This document shows positions 1-12,546 of a stretch of 64,000 nt of DNA, piece after piece (the stretch's first letter is position 1; each line of letters opens with the position of its first letter). A program made the position numbers and the translations under genes. The DNA comes from Crambe crambe. Taxonomy: Eukaryota; Porifera; Demospongiae; Poecilosclerida; Crambeidae. The stretch covers positions 124,001 through 188,000 of the forward strand of contig OZ004587.1 of NCBI GenBank assembly GCA_963924555.1, given 5' to 3'. The notes beneath the pieces are model-generated. The model ran no database searches, was not told the DNA's origin, and saw nothing but the letters and a program-made list of their open reading frames with translations.

Positions 1-918
1 AACCTGACCACATCTGGAGCTAAGGCATAAGCATTACGACTGACTGAAAGCCTTGCAAGGCAATGCAAGCTTCAAAATCAGCATGCTTATTAATTAGTGA
101 CCAGAGATATGATTGATGGCTTTTTCAACCGTTGCAAAGGAGGCAGCCAATACAACCCTTGCATGCAAGCTTCAAGTGGCTTGGAATACGCATGTGCAAC
201 GTAATAATTCCACAAGAACTGATAAGTATGCTGGAGTCACCAGACCCTTTCCCCTTCCCTTGTGTTGGTAAAGGATTGCCTATGCCACACTATGGACTTC
301 CCTAATCCAAAACTGGACTCTCCAAATCCTCTATACCAACAATGGACTCCCCTAAATTCCTTTATAAGTAAAACTAGACTCTCCCTCACTGTAGGTGTAT
401 TCAAACTTAGTATGTTGGTCCAGGAAGCTGTATTAGTGACTACTTTCACTTACTTCCAGAATGCTGAGTTCATAGCATTGCTCTTCTCTGGACGGTTCAG
501 TTCCACTTGGGTCACAAAGGAAGAGGGGCGTGTCACCAAAAGGGTCTCAAACTTCTGCTCAGAAGAACTCATGGCACGAATCATTCTACCTACAATCACA
601 CTCACTCCTGGATCGTCAAATAAGGAAAAATAGAGTTGATTGATAAAAAAACGATCGACTGAACTTCAACCCATTTATATCTTACAGCTAACTTTCTTTC
701 CAACTTGATCGGGAGGTCTGAGTCTAGCTAGCAGACGTACCTGACGCATGTTGCCTCCTCTGGAAAGTGGAAAAAGCAGTTCTGAAAAAAGGGAGCATAC
801 TTTTCCCGAGAGTGAATAGGTACAGTATCGTCACCAAATCACTTACAAAAATTAATCAGCTAGCTACATAGGTAGTGCGCATGAGCAGATCGAATATTAT
901 ACCATAGTCAATACATGA
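1..918. other. Downstream flank without a supported gene
   Basis: No exon could be supported. Around 265-370 there are loose repeats of a motif meaning 'ggactcycctaaatcc'. The longest open frames on both strands here overlap each other and show no domain. The 3' end of the Death/NB-ARC gene lies at 919. Confidence 0.4.
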
Positions 919-3755
919 TCATGATTGTAGTATTTTCAGAAATGCAAAAACAATGTACAAAATGAATGCAATGGAAGCCACAACATTACGTCCATGCACT
1001 TCCAATGGAGCCTCAAGATACACACCAATGTACTTACGAAAAGCAAGTGTGTATGTAGGTATCACAAAGCAGAGATAGATAAGGACCAGGAGACCTAGAT
1101 GCTTACAAAACAGAATGGAGATCTTCCTCACTCTGAAACATGTGGCAATTGTGATGACTGAAACGGCACAGGTGATAAAAAGGAAGCTTAAAAGTGCATA
1201 TTTCAATGGAGGTAGGAGAAAATCAAAGGCTGAACACAAGAATTGAACATTCGATAGAAGACTACAAAAGCTCACATCATTGGAGCACTGCTCAAACACT
1301 TTCAACTTGCTCAATATTGTAAAATAGTCTCTTGCATAGTCACAATTAACCATGCGGCAAGATATGTCAACATTGTCTTCAAATGTCTCATTGCACTTCT
1401 CTGCTTCATACAACTTGTACAAAATGTCCATGTATACATTAGTACACACCTCCTCTGATGTCACTTTGCAAATGACATTCACAAAGAAATTGTTGAAGTC
1501 TGAGGCAATGAGATGAATTCTTTCTTCAGTCAAGTCTACTCCAGCAGGCAGTTTTGCCACACGTGGACGAGGGTGGGTGAAGAGTTCCAATAAAACTTTA
1601 AAGTAGCTATGATCGAAATGTATCAATCCCTTGTGGAAGGCAAATGCCAAATATATTAATTCATCTTCAGAATACATATGAATATTGAAACTGGAGAGTA
1701 ACATTCGAAGCAAGTAGTCAAAGTTGTCATGGTCTGATGACAATTTGTTCTCCACTTGGCTCCTCACTTCATCCAACAGTTTATATCGCACACCCAATTC
1801 AGAGAAGTAAATTCGAAATGAGGAATTGAAATCAGCATTCATTTCATCGTCATGTCTCTCTCCTTCATTCATGAAGTACACTTTTATTAACCTATGCATC
1901 TTGTAGCGTTTCACTTCTCCTAAATAAGACTTCTCCAGTAGTGATCTGTACTTGAGCCCTTTAATGGACTCCCTGGCACTCTTACTATCCACGATTCCAG
2001 CATAGACATTATACTTTTTGTTGCTTTGCATCATGATTTCCACTGCAGCTTCCAGAGGGAAATGTCGAGGGAAGAAACTGAAATACATAGCAGACATCCG
2101 CTCACGACTAACAAGAAAGCTAGATGCAACATTCATGACTGAGATAAAGTTTAAATGTTCAAATTCAGTGTCATTCAAAACTGCCAAAGTCTGCCGATGA
2201 TCTGTTAAAATTCTTAGAAGCTCCATGGGTTCACTATCTCCTTTGAGCAGACTCCCCATAAGCCTCAGGACAATTGGACAATTTTCAACTGCAATGGCTA
2301 TTTCCTTGGCATCTTTAGCATTGATTCCTGGTGAGTAATCCTTCAGCAATTCAACAGATGCTTCAGTTGATAGATTTCCAAGGGTGAAGGCTTGGTATTT
2401 GTAAAATTTACTGTCCAGATTGAGCTGCTCGTCAGAAGTCAGCATAATCTTCCCTCCACTACTTCCTCTGATCATAGCTTCCAGAAACTTGAAGAATTGC
2501 TTTCTATGCTTCTCGTTTTTGAGGACTTGGTTGCAGTTATCCACAATCAGCAAGGCTCTGTTACTGTTGAACCACTCCAGACCATATTCAGCAAAGAAAT
2601 GCTTTTCTTTGAAATCTTCTGAGGTGAGCTCCATCGGTGGTCTCCAGTATGCTACCAACCGCTGTTCATTAAAAGCTTCCACAACGTATGAAAGAATTTC
2701 ATGTTCTCGCTCCAGATCAATGTAGCCTACAGTAAAACACTGGTTCTTCCTCATTCTCCACCCTAAATGAATAGCCAGAGATGACTTTCCAAATCCTGGT
2801 GGACCATTGATGCCGAGAACATGGACTGAATCAGAGAGAAGGACTCTTTCTAGATGGGTCATATTTGCTTCACGGCCGATAAATGAAGAATTCAACTTCG
2901 GTAGATCCTTTGCTTCAGGGGGAAGGTCGCATTGGTGCAAAGATTGGGGTGCAAGGACTTCAGTAGTTAAAGGAGCTTTTTCTATAGAATTTGAACACGT
3001 TATCTGCTGATAAAGAATATTGAGTACTACAGCCACGAAAAATAAACGCCAAATATCCTTGAGAATACCTACAATATATGCAAGCACGTAAAGAATTTAT
3101 ATGCTCTAGGAATGTACTTACAACTTTCCAGCTTGGGTAACTCTGCATCATCATAATCTATCATAGGATAGAACATATTCGAAATCAATTCACTGAGCAG
3201 CATACTAGCTCGTATTAAATGTCTCTCACTTTTCTTCCTCTTCAGGACTTCACAAACAGCATCAATGCCACTCACATATCTTGCCTCACTGAACACTTCC
3301 AACAGAGTTAGGTAAGTGGCATCATATGCTTCTTTATCCTTCCATTTCCTCAATCCTTCTCTTCTACAGTACACAGTCAAACTATGTATTAACTGGCATT
3401 ATTTGGTTTTGCATAAAAATTCAAGCACGAACATAACACAGAAATTTCAAGTCGTGATGATGTACCTTTGCAACACAGGTTGCTGTGGATACTTGAGCTC
3501 AATATCGCTCATATCAATGGGAGTGAGTCGGAGGTGTGTGGTGATCTTAACCTTCCAGTCCTCCATCTTGTCTGCTATTGCATTCAGGTCTCTGTCCACC
3601 CCTTCATTGTAATGGTCCAGATGCTTGTCTAGGTGGCACTTGGCATTATCAGGCAGAGATGATATGATGGGTTCGATATCTATAGCTGATACTACACTCC
3701 TTAAAGTAAGCTCCTGTCCATTTAAATATAGGAGAGTTTGCCTACCTTCAGTCAT
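919..3755 (-). CDS. Death domain - NB-ARC (STAND) NTPase with membrane segments
   Basis: Three exons, 3755-3466, 3363-3122 and 3068-919, join through GT..AG introns with matching phases and give 893 residues. Residues about 55-135 form a Death domain split by the first intron; the second half has the family's W...T...L spacing. A hydrophobic stretch at about 185-198 looks like a membrane segment. The NB-ARC part starts with a Walker A (GPPGFGKS, about 266-273). It continues with a Walker B (LLIVDNC), a sensor-like KIMLTSDE and a GLPL-like NCPIVLRL, then a helical winged-helix-like region. The C-terminus carries three more hydrophobic segments and no LRR or WD40 repeats. NB-ARC proteins of the Apaf-1/NLR type use ATP-driven oligomerisation to cluster Death-fold partners; that role is inferred here. 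The start codon at 3755 is the nearest Met, and an upstream exon is possible. Confidence 0.75.
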
Positions 3756-4101
3756 GATGTAGTGACCAGGTAGTCTAGCCCCTTTATTTTTTCGCGAAAA
3801 AAATAAGTGTGACCAGGCTGCTTGAAAGGAGGTAAAGGGTCGGCGTCGGTATGCGTACGTCAACACCCTATATATATCTATAGCTATAGCAGTGTTGATC
3901 TTTACCTGGTGCATGCTACCTTGTTGCCGCTCTAAGTCTTTATCAGGTAAGTAAAGGAATCATGTTTAAAGTGTAGCGCATTACGCGGAGCTAGCTAGCT
4001 GTAGCTGAATTAGGCTAGAACCGTAGATATACCGGATCCTATATACCAATATAATTATTTACCCAATATCTTCCCTATTAAAACTATTCAGGTGATGGTT
4101 T
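3756..4101. promoter_or_regulatory. Probable bidirectional promoter region
   Basis: About 350 bases separate the divergent starts of the Death/NB-ARC gene (-) and the BrkDBD/CENPB gene (+). The segment includes a copy of the recurring motif GGTAAAGGGTCGGC near 3832. No TATA box is convincing, so the promoter role is inferred from the head-to-head arrangement. Confidence 0.35.
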
Positions 4102-6237
4102 ATGGCTGCTGATAATGCTCCAGTTGCTTCCACTTGTCGCGGGAGAAAGCATCGTTCCTTCACAGTGGAGTTCAAGCTGAGTGTAGTGGATTGGGTGGAA
4201 GAGCGCTCTAGTAGTGTGCGAGCTGCCGCTACTCATTTTGGGCTGGACAGGAAAGTCCTTCGCTCCTGGTTGAGACAAAAAACACAGCTGAGGTTAGCAG
4301 TATGTAGTGAAAGAGAACTCATTGCCACTATTCAGTGAATTGTCTTGTTTGGATAATAGCTGACTCAGCAAATTGGATAGTCCTTTGAAATCGTCTACTT
4401 TCCCAACTCCCCTTCCCTCACTCTCTTTCCCCTCCCCTTCCCTCACTCTCTTTCCCCTCCCCTTCCCTTACTCTCTTTCCCCTCCCCTTCCCTCACTCTC
4501 TTTCCCTTACTCTGAAAATCAGTTTCTGTATACCTTAAAGTTGCTATTATTAACAGGTACTTAGTTCAAAGTTTAAACTGTTTCTTACTTTCATTCAGAG
4601 AAGCACTATTGTCCAATAAAGCGCAGAAGAGGAAACTGCACAATGGACGTGGCCCTGCTCAGTGTGAACTGGACCAGGAAGTTTTCCAAAGGATAACAGA
4701 CGTAGAGAGGGGCGTGTCTGGGCTTAGAGACAAGCAGTTATTGCAGGTGGCTAGGGGTTGTGCAGAGCGTCTAGGATTGATTGGCTTCAAGGCCAGCAGA
4801 TCTTGGTTGAGAGGCTGGAAGGGTCGCTACCAAGTACGAACAAAGGGAAGGAACCAGAATGAGATTCCTAGATGTAATGTGGAGATTGGGAATGGAACTA
4901 AGAAAGTCGAAAATATCCCTCCTCACAAACTATCGTTTTTAACCGAGAGTGATAAGGTGGGTGTGGTCACCTTATCACCAACTAATATGTCAGAGGCATT
5001 GCCAGCTACTGAAGTGGAAGGTGAAGAGGTGCAGGTTTATTTCGATTATAGCACTCCTGAACACAACTATGCTGTGACCACACCTCTACACTGTGCCAAT
5101 CGGATGGACATGGATGCCACACCCACATCCCTACAAACTCACATGGCTGATATTTTAGAAGGAGTGGCTTTTCTTCAGTCTCAGGAAGGTGTGGGGTTGA
5201 CCCATGATGATGGAGGGGTTGGGCTGGACTTGACACTGGGAGAGGAAGTGGAAGTAGGTGGGGCTACTGAGAGAGAACCAACAAATTCCAAGTGTGCTGA
5301 GATCCAGTTGAAAGATGCAACAATGCTGAACCCTACTGTGCTGAATCAGCATATTTTACCTGTTTCAGTATTTACAGAGTATTCTGGACTGAACCACACC
5401 CCTTCACATCATCTCTCCTTGGACAGCAAAACTACCACGTCCGTCTTTTCAAGTGTATGTATTAGCTCTTCCCCTTCCAATCATTCCCCTTCAGACTTCC
5501 CTGCTGTCAGCCACACACCTTTCAATTTTAACCACGCCTCATCAAATTCTGAAAATCATTTCCCATCTGTAAATCAAACCTCAGACTTCCCTCCTAATCT
5601 GGCGAGCAGTACCCATTTAGCCTTCCCCTCTTCAAACCACGCCTCTTCAGACCACACCCATTCAGAATCATCAGATTTCTCTACTGTTAGCCACACTAAT
5701 TCCATATTGGACGAACAGTTGATGTCGATGTTTAACCATCGGTCTTTTCTTGATCCTTTCCCTTGTATGTCTCCTGCACTTATTGGTTCTAATTGGTCCC
5801 CACCTTCAGACGCGGCTCAGTTTTCCTTGACTGGTGGGAGAGAGGAGGAGTCTTCTTCGTCCAATGCTTTAGGCTCTGCTGAAAGTAGCAGTGGAAAACC
5901 TCGGAAAAAGAAGTACAAAAAGGGCAAAAAACTTATTCTCCCTGATTCAAAATTGTCCTCCAAAGCAGAGGTGAATTTCCCTCAAGTGATGTCCCCTCGT
6001 TATCACACTCGTAGCAGGGTCAGAACAGCTGCTAGGTCATTCAGTGTGTCCCCCTCCATGTTTTTGGAGTCCTCCCCTCCTCCTGTGGGACTCTTGGCAT
6101 CTCCACCTCTGCTGGCATCATCTCCACCGGGTGGTCTCTTAGCAAACCGACGATCCCAACCTGTCTTTCCAGATGAACCCGAAATTGTCTTCCATGAGAT
6201 TCAACTAGGACCACTCCATACAACCCCAATACTTTGA
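4102..6237 (+). CDS. Brinker-type + CENP-B-type DNA-binding protein
   Basis: Two exons, 4102-4292 and 4599-6237, give 609 residues with matching phase (ag|gttagc donor, ttcag|a acceptor). Residues about 15-62 form a BrkDBD/psq-like helix-turn-helix (R-x-F-T-V-E-F-K-L...VRSWL-type ending). Residues about 70-145 match the CENP-B/Tc5 helix-turn-helix (KRKLHNGRG..., then ...GFKASRSWLRGWKGRY). In pogo-type transposases these two domains precede a DDE domain. Here they are followed by about 450 residues rich in Ser, Thr, Pro, His and Asn, with a basic patch (KPRKKKYKKGKK) that could be a nuclear signal. No DDE catalytic domain is visible. A transposase-derived nuclear DNA-binding protein is the best reading; its targets are unknown. 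The downstream exon has no Met of its own, which supports the splice. Confidence 0.75.
4390..4512 (+). repeat. Pyrimidine-rich tandem repeat in intron
   Basis: About four copies of a roughly 28-30-base unit built from CTCACTCTCTTTCCCCTCCC lie in the single intron of the BrkDBD/CENPB gene. The run is almost purely C/T on the coding strand. Confidence 0.8.
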
Positions 6238-7184
6238 TCTCATTACAGACAACCACAATACTTTGACTCTTATACCCACAATACTTTGATCTCACTCCAT
6301 AATCAGTTTACACTGTACAAAGCGCGTTAATTATGTGATCACTTCCTGTCTGGTGGCGCTTGTACTAGGTCAATGGAGTGGAATTTGACTTTTAACATTA
6401 CTGTATTTTACCTGCGATATCTCAGAAATGCTTTCAGCTAGTGTTTTCATTTTTTGATACTTACTAAATGAAAGGTTGGTGATCATTCTCTTTACCTTTA
6501 ATTCAGCAAAAACTCAGTGCCCTCTCTGATGTGGCGGGGCTAACTAGTGAGATTTCAGCATGGGTACCTATCTTCAGTACACTGGACATCTCATTGCAAA
6601 ATGGATTAGGCCTTTGATACTTTGCATGTGGATAGCCAACAGTATGAACTATATAATCACTTAAGTCTAGCTTGAAAACACTGAACTGCAGGACAATGAA
6701 ATATCTCTCAAAAAATCACTTATTTTGGAGTGACACAATAAACTTTCTACTCATAAAAGGTTTCTGAGACTTGAATGGAGGCTTAACTAACCCTTTCTTT
6801 ATAGTGTGGAGCAATCAGATTGCTTGTATGTTTAACCAATAAAAAGTTATACAAGTTTTATTGGCACTACTTTTCCAACTTTCTCCAAACTGGTCAACTT
6901 TAGTACACCGGACATCTCGATGCAAATGGTCTGTTCCCAAAATTTTAGTTGCTATCCAATCCACAACACAGTTTGAACTTTAATATGATATGATAAGATA
7001 ATTATGCACAAAACCTTATCAGAAATGAAAAAGTATAGAAAATATCTGGTTTATAGCTCCTGACCCACTGTTGTGATGTCATCAAAACGTCAGGTGTAAT
7101 TTGATACGTGTTTGTGGCTACAGCTCAATAGAACAGATGGTCATTCCTGACATTCCACAATCAGGTACTTAACGCATCTTAGTG
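6238..7184. other. Intergenic; no gene seen
   Basis: Downstream flank of the BrkDBD/CENPB gene. Short direct repeats 'caatactttgatct' at 6230-6290 recur at 7369-7382. No coding exon was supported. Confidence 0.4.
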
Positions 7185-7354
7185 TACAGCAGATTGCAGT
7201 GATCTTGCAATACAAATCCAGAACAGCCAAAACCAAAAATTTACATAGCCTCCTTTCAAGTAGCCCAACTCCAAAGCCATTTGAAAGGAGACTATGTAAA
7301 TTTTGGCTTTGCTGTTCTGGATTTCATGTTGCAAGATCACTGCAATCTGCTGTA
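7185..7354. repeat. Foldback inverted repeat (MITE-like)
   Basis: Arms of about 70 bases beginning TACAGCAGATTGCAGTGATC and ending with its reverse complement flank a loop of about 25 bases. The arms have a few mismatches. No target-site duplication is clear. The structure fits a small non-autonomous foldback element. Confidence 0.8.
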
Positions 7355-7673
7355 AACTGTAATATCAACAATACTTTGATCTCTGTATTTATATTGCTGG
7401 TCTGCCTAGGATTATATATCATATTTTAAACACAATTTTGGTAGTGCATGTAAGGACACTCCAATTCAATACAGGTCAGACATAACATTTATTGTGATTT
7501 TTGGATGCAATTAATGTGGTTTTATTGCCATCCTGTGGTTATATTTAGCAGTTGAATTGAATTAGTCTAGTAGATTCAAGCATCTAGTGAGGCAGACAGT
7601 ATTGCTACACACAGAGGTATCAAAGTTGCTGAGCTAAACATTGCCAGGAATCAATAGCCAGTAAGATGCTATG

Positions 7674-7835
7674 TAGTTATTGTATTGGAGGCAGTGTTAA
7701 CTCTCCCAGGTTACCATCGTACTCTGGTCTAGTAGCAGTTGGGTTGATGTGTGCATCCAGGATCTGAGAGAGTGAGTGTTTGATACTTGTGGGGATGGAG
7801 TTGGGGAGTTCAAAGTGCAGTAGATCAGGCTGGAG
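7674..7835 (-). pseudogene. Short coding-like fragment recurring near 59.8 kb
   Basis: An open minus-strand stretch here has a degraded counterpart at about 59,750-59,830, including the shared phrase 'ccaggatctgagaga'. The pairing with the Death-like exon next to it (8119-8396) is repeated at about 60,140-60,300. Both segments therefore look like remains of one duplicated gene. The product is unknown. Confidence 0.35.
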
Positions 7836-8118
7836 GGACCTCTGTTCCAGTAAGCTTGAAATAACCACTGACCTACACGACTTCACTCGATCTATTGTGA
7901 ATAATTATATGGTAAAGGGTCAGCTACGCCAGACTAGGTTTTTGATCGAGCCAAGGATCATGCCCCAGTCCTGGCAGTCCACCTAATATAATAACTCTAC
8001 TCTACTCGTACTCTAATATAATAACCTCCAACAATTAAGGGGGTCCCAAGTGTGTCCATTATTCGGAGGTTCCACTGTATTGATATGAAATCTACTCTCA
8101 GTAATTCCCCCTAAACAG

Positions 8119-8396
8119 TCATAGCAACAACTTAAACCCATCTTGGAAATAGTCCTCTATTTGCTGACTCAGCTCTTGCAGTCCTAGCTCTGTCAGTACT
8201 TGAAGGAGTGACCTCCAGGTCGGGGGACGAGGACTCCTACCAGACAGCCATAGTCCTAGCAACACCTCCAAACAATCTAAAGTGGTCACCACTTCAAGGT
8301 ACTCCTCAATGGAGTCATCCAACGTGATTTTGGCAGTTTCCACCAGTCGTGTGAGGACCTCTGACAGTGAAGTCAGAACTTTGATTCCCGCCTCTT
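8119..8396 (-). CDS. Death-like C-terminal exon, gene incomplete
   Basis: An acceptor (ccaattag|aa) opens a 92-codon frame that ends in a stop. Its last part has the pattern of the second half of a Death domain: a leucine-rich helix, then PPTWRSLLQVL and a final helix ELSQQIEDYF. The first half of the domain and a start codon were not located; the exon belongs to an incomplete or decayed gene. A weaker copy lies at about 60.14-60.30 kb. Confidence 0.5.
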
Positions 8397-8759
8397 CTAA
8401 TTGGAAAGAGCACTCAAACTGAAATTGCTCTCGATGTCAAAAGGGCAAACTGGAGAATTGTTAAAGCTTAGTAAGGAACATTCTATTATAAAAATATTAA
8501 TCTAATAATATTTAACTTTTATTTTGTTGTAAAAATATTTTCGTATACTTGTACATGTATGAGAATTATTTACAATGAAATGTGTAGAGCCCTGAAACCA
8601 ATTCTGTATTTTCTAATGATAGCTGCTACTAAACAGCCATATGGCCAACCATAAGGTGTGCAGTCATACATACTTCTCTGCTATAGGATCTACAAATATC
8701 TGCTAAGGTGATATATGCCTTTCAGTTGATATTGATACTAAGTAATGTCCTCTTACCTT

Positions 8760-9325
8760 TTATTGAACATTATGAACACTATAACTTGGAAATATGCCTG
8801 TTCCTCCGACCACAACTAACTCCCCAGTAGGGAGGACTATGGTCCCTGCACGGACTAGTGGGCGTGGTACGTCTCCTACATGTACCCATGAATGACTGAG
8901 AGGGGAGAAGGCACGGATCTTACAAGATCTGTCAGCAATTGGGCTAACAGACATACCCCCAGTTGATACTAAATGACCCATGAATGAAGAAGAGCACGAT
9001 ATTGTATGAACACTGCTGAAATACTTCCACAAGCCACTAGATTGTGAAATATCTTTTTCTAGATAAAATTCTTTGTCTAGGAGTGAGTCCAATTTGCAGT
9101 AAAACACATAATCACGTTGTTTATACGGACTGCCTCCCATCAAGTACAAATTCCTGTGATGTATAATGGACTTGATACGAGAGCATTGAATTGGCAAAGG
9201 TTGAAGAGATGACCACACTTCCTCCACCATTATTTCCACTACAGCAGTGTCCTTGTCATCAGGACCTTCACCACCACACACCACGACACATTCACCACTA
9301 GCACCAAATTCAATTTGCTCTTGTA
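8760..9325 (-). CDS. Kelch-repeat fragment
   Basis: An open frame of about 185 codons carries kelch-type blades: VVCGGEG, LYLMGGS, LVSTGG and LVVVGG strands, each followed by a W or hydrophobic position (e.g. SHSWVHVGD). It ends with a stop at 8760, directly before a donor-like gtaaga, so the stop may be secondary. Upstream exons are not visible. It is too diverged to be a recent copy of the gene A propeller. It is a partial kelch gene or pseudogene. Confidence 0.55.
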
Positions 9326-11087
9326 ATTATTTAACAGACCATCATTCAAGTGAGTAGCACCATAATTCAACAGGATATCATCAGTCATGAATCTTATTCT
9401 ACAAGCATGCGCGCGCGCAGAGCAGAACTTATTATGATTACGTCATTATTATCATGACGTCATACTATTATAATAAGCTAATAATAGAGACGAATGAATG
9501 TATCTAGCTACTTTAATTGTTTAATTGTTCGGTAACAGCATTGGGGAGTCTTCAGTCCTGAATCATATCTTGACCCTTGACCGAAACTCCGAAGAGCCGT
9601 TGACCATCTGACTGGAACAGAAAATCGATCTTGACCCCTTGACCTCACTTTGACTTTGACCCCGGTCGCGAACGTATGTACAGAGTGAATGGGAGTGACC
9701 TCCCCCTGTTTTGCTCGTATCTTAGGATCTACTGGATGGATTTTCTTCAAACAAAGTTCATATGGAAGAGTATGAAAGTGAGTATAGAACTAAGGGTAAA
9801 TTTTTAAAATAGGCCATGTAGTCTGGACTACACCAGACTAGTAAAACTGTTGTACAATCGTCGTTAATTTGTCCTAGAGTCTGTCCCTGTTCTGAATGTA
9901 CACAACATTGACAAAGTTAGGAACTTGAGTAGGCCTACCCTCCCCATCTAAAACGTGTTTTTGGTTGCTCATTTCAAATTTACTGTATTACGGCTTTGCT
10001 ATATTTTAGAATTTGTGGCATTAAACCTTCAATTTCTGCTTCCAAGCTTTGCAGTGGACAGTGATTGATGTTCAAAGTCATGTACAGGATCTGAGAGCTT
10101 TGCTGTCAACTAAGTATTAATAACACCTGAGAGCTTTGCTGTTATTAAGGAATTCAGACTGCAGCATTAATCAACTATGACTCCACAGCCAGAACTGATT
10201 TATGTTGTTCAGAGATTGATTCAGAATTCAAACCTTTTTCACAACTTTTATTTTACATTAAAATGTGTACTATGGGGGTGAGGGGGGTTAGGCTATTCAC
10301 CTGAGGCAGCACAGATTCAAGTTTAGCGGGAAAGGGTTGAGGTCGTGAACTTTGACCTATCAGTTATATAAGTTGAATGCCTTATCCTTGCGTGCCTTCT
10401 TTTCCGCTTGATGCAAGAAGTTATCCAAGATACCAGAATCAGTTTTTGATGCAGTTTCCAAAAAATATGGTTTCATGACCTATTCAAGCGTTATATCATA
10501 AGAAAATCTAAATCTAAATATGTTTTTGAACATCAAATCTAATTTTAGCACTATATCACTGTCACAGTTAGATTCTCTAGAATATTAGGATTCTGTTGAT
10601 ATGCTTTTTTTCTGAATTTCTTTGGATCTGGACCTTCGCAGCCAGGTTATATCTTGGTCACTTTTGGTGCCGTGCAGTATTATCCATGTCTTTACGTATA
10701 AAAAATTGACCCGCCCACCTTAGCATCCGGTATCACTAGTGTTGGTAAAGGGTCGAATACCGAAGGGGCGGATCTAGTAGCTGGTCGGTCGGTCACCTTT
10801 GAAAAGTGAGGCCTGATGATGTAAGAGGCCAGGTAACTAGTCAGTCCACTGTTCAACTCCACAAACTGCTACACACCTGTTGTAGCCATATTATTCCCTT
10901 TTTATTCTTATTCTCAAAAAGTTAGTAATTATTCCGGCAAGAAAGGCTATTATTCCATCAAATTCTTTAGTATGACACAGTAAAATCATCGTAACATGCA
11001 GGTATTTCTAGCTATTATACATCATTGGAATAATTATGCTGATCAAAATGAGAGAGAAACATTCTGTGATTCAAAACAAGCTGCACC

Positions 11088-11186
11088 TTTACTCCCTTAC
11101 ATGGATTGGTTTGTACCTTTCTTTTACGTGCTAATTTAGCACGTAAAAGAAAGGTAGCTACAAACCAATCCATGTAAAGGAGTAAA
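11088..11186. repeat. Perfect-looking hairpin, about 45-base arms
   Basis: Left arm TTTACTCCCTTACATGGATT..., right arm its near reverse complement, with the centre at TTTAGCACGTAAAAGAAAGG around 11130-11150. It probably represents a small foldback element. Confidence 0.75.
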
Positions 11187-12426
11187 TCAGATTCTCTTTG
11201 GCATTTCAATCTATCCAAATAACAGGCTGAACTGGAATAATGTCTTCAGAAGCCATTGCTACTATAGAGCAGACAAGCAGTTTCTAGCAGGCCAAGCTAT
11301 GCAAACTCAACTATGCTAGCAACAAAGTAACAGTTAAGTGAACCTGCTAGGCAGGTTCAGATGAGCCATTACTACTGACAATCCAATCATTCATAATAAT
11401 AATGTCATGCATTTTGATCATGGTGTCCACGAGTGCAGAAAAATTAATTAGAAAATTTTTTTTTCCCTTGTTAGAAGCATTCTTAATAGCCACCTAGTTA
11501 CCTAGGTTTTAGACTACTGTATGAGTACAAAATTAATGGTCGTGCATTGCTTCAACATCATTACTCAACTGAAAGCAGTGATAATTGACCTACTGTAAGT
11601 GTGGCTATAAATTCAGCGACAATCAAAAATTAACTGTTTGTATAGAGTGTACTGAAATGTTCAAGGCTTGGCCGTTCAGGGGTAGCTAATAAAGCCATTA
11701 ATAATCTATGAAAGTATGTATAGTTTGGACTTAGCTATCACATTCACTTGTTGGCCCCTAATTCTGACTCCATTAATGTAGCTAGCTACTGTGCTGTTAG
11801 TGTACTGGCTGAGCTTATTAGTGTACTGGCTGAGCTTATTAGTGGGGCTGTTGTGGCATTTATAACTAGTTGCGGAGATTGTTTAATTCTCGCACTGTGA
11901 TACCATTTCGAAGGAGGTAAATCAGTGGCAGAGGACACAGGGGACAGGGGTAGTCGCCTCCCCCCCCCACTTCTGAACTAGGGGGCAGAGTTCCCCCACT
12001 TTTTACCCTTTAGTAATAATGTATAGTTGCATGGTTTTATATAGCTAAAAGCATTCTACAATAAATTGGTGTGTACATAGCTACCACTCTGACAGCTAGG
12101 ATTAGCTATACCATGACACAAACACGGCCCATTTAATATGTTACCCAACAGCCATAACTATAAATGCCTTAATCATTGCAGTAGAAGGTAGCCATTTCAG
12201 CTAGCATCCAGGGCCAATACATGTGATACTCCTGTTGGATCATAATTCCAGCTCAACTGCTCAGTGTTATAGCAAAAAAGAAGCAGTTCGTGTGCATATT
12301 TTAAAACACGGCTAGCTAGCTGAAACATGGTGTCGAGCATGGATCATAGTGCATGCATATGATCACACACGCACACAGCAGCTGAGCTACAGCTAGCTTA
12401 ATTCTAGATCTGTGCTCGAGAATCGT

Positions 12427-12468
12427 GCGCGACCCTTTACCCACCGCGAGAGATGGGTAAAGGGTCGT
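12427..12468. repeat. Short hairpin of the GGTAAAGGGTCG motif
   Basis: CGACCCTTTACCCA and its reverse complement TGGGTAAAGGGTCG face each other across about 14 bases. The same motif occurs singly elsewhere in the window (3832, 7912, 10746, 31858, 33313, 61497). Confidence 0.75.
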
Positions 12469-12546
12469 AGCTAGGCTCAGACAAGTGATGATTGACACAA
12501 TGCATGAGTGATAAAAGAATAACAGCACCTGTGACCCCACCCACTA

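Larger units (their letters stand above)
9331..12546. other. Long intergenic region with repeats
   Basis: No complete gene is supported. At 10376-10478 (-) a short open frame with a charged, helical C-terminal peptide (ending KDKAFNLYN, stop) may be the tail of a decayed gene. A GGTAAAGGGTC motif lies at 10746. A 9.5-9.75 kb open frame (-) has no recognisable domain. Two hairpins are listed separately. Confidence 0.35.
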
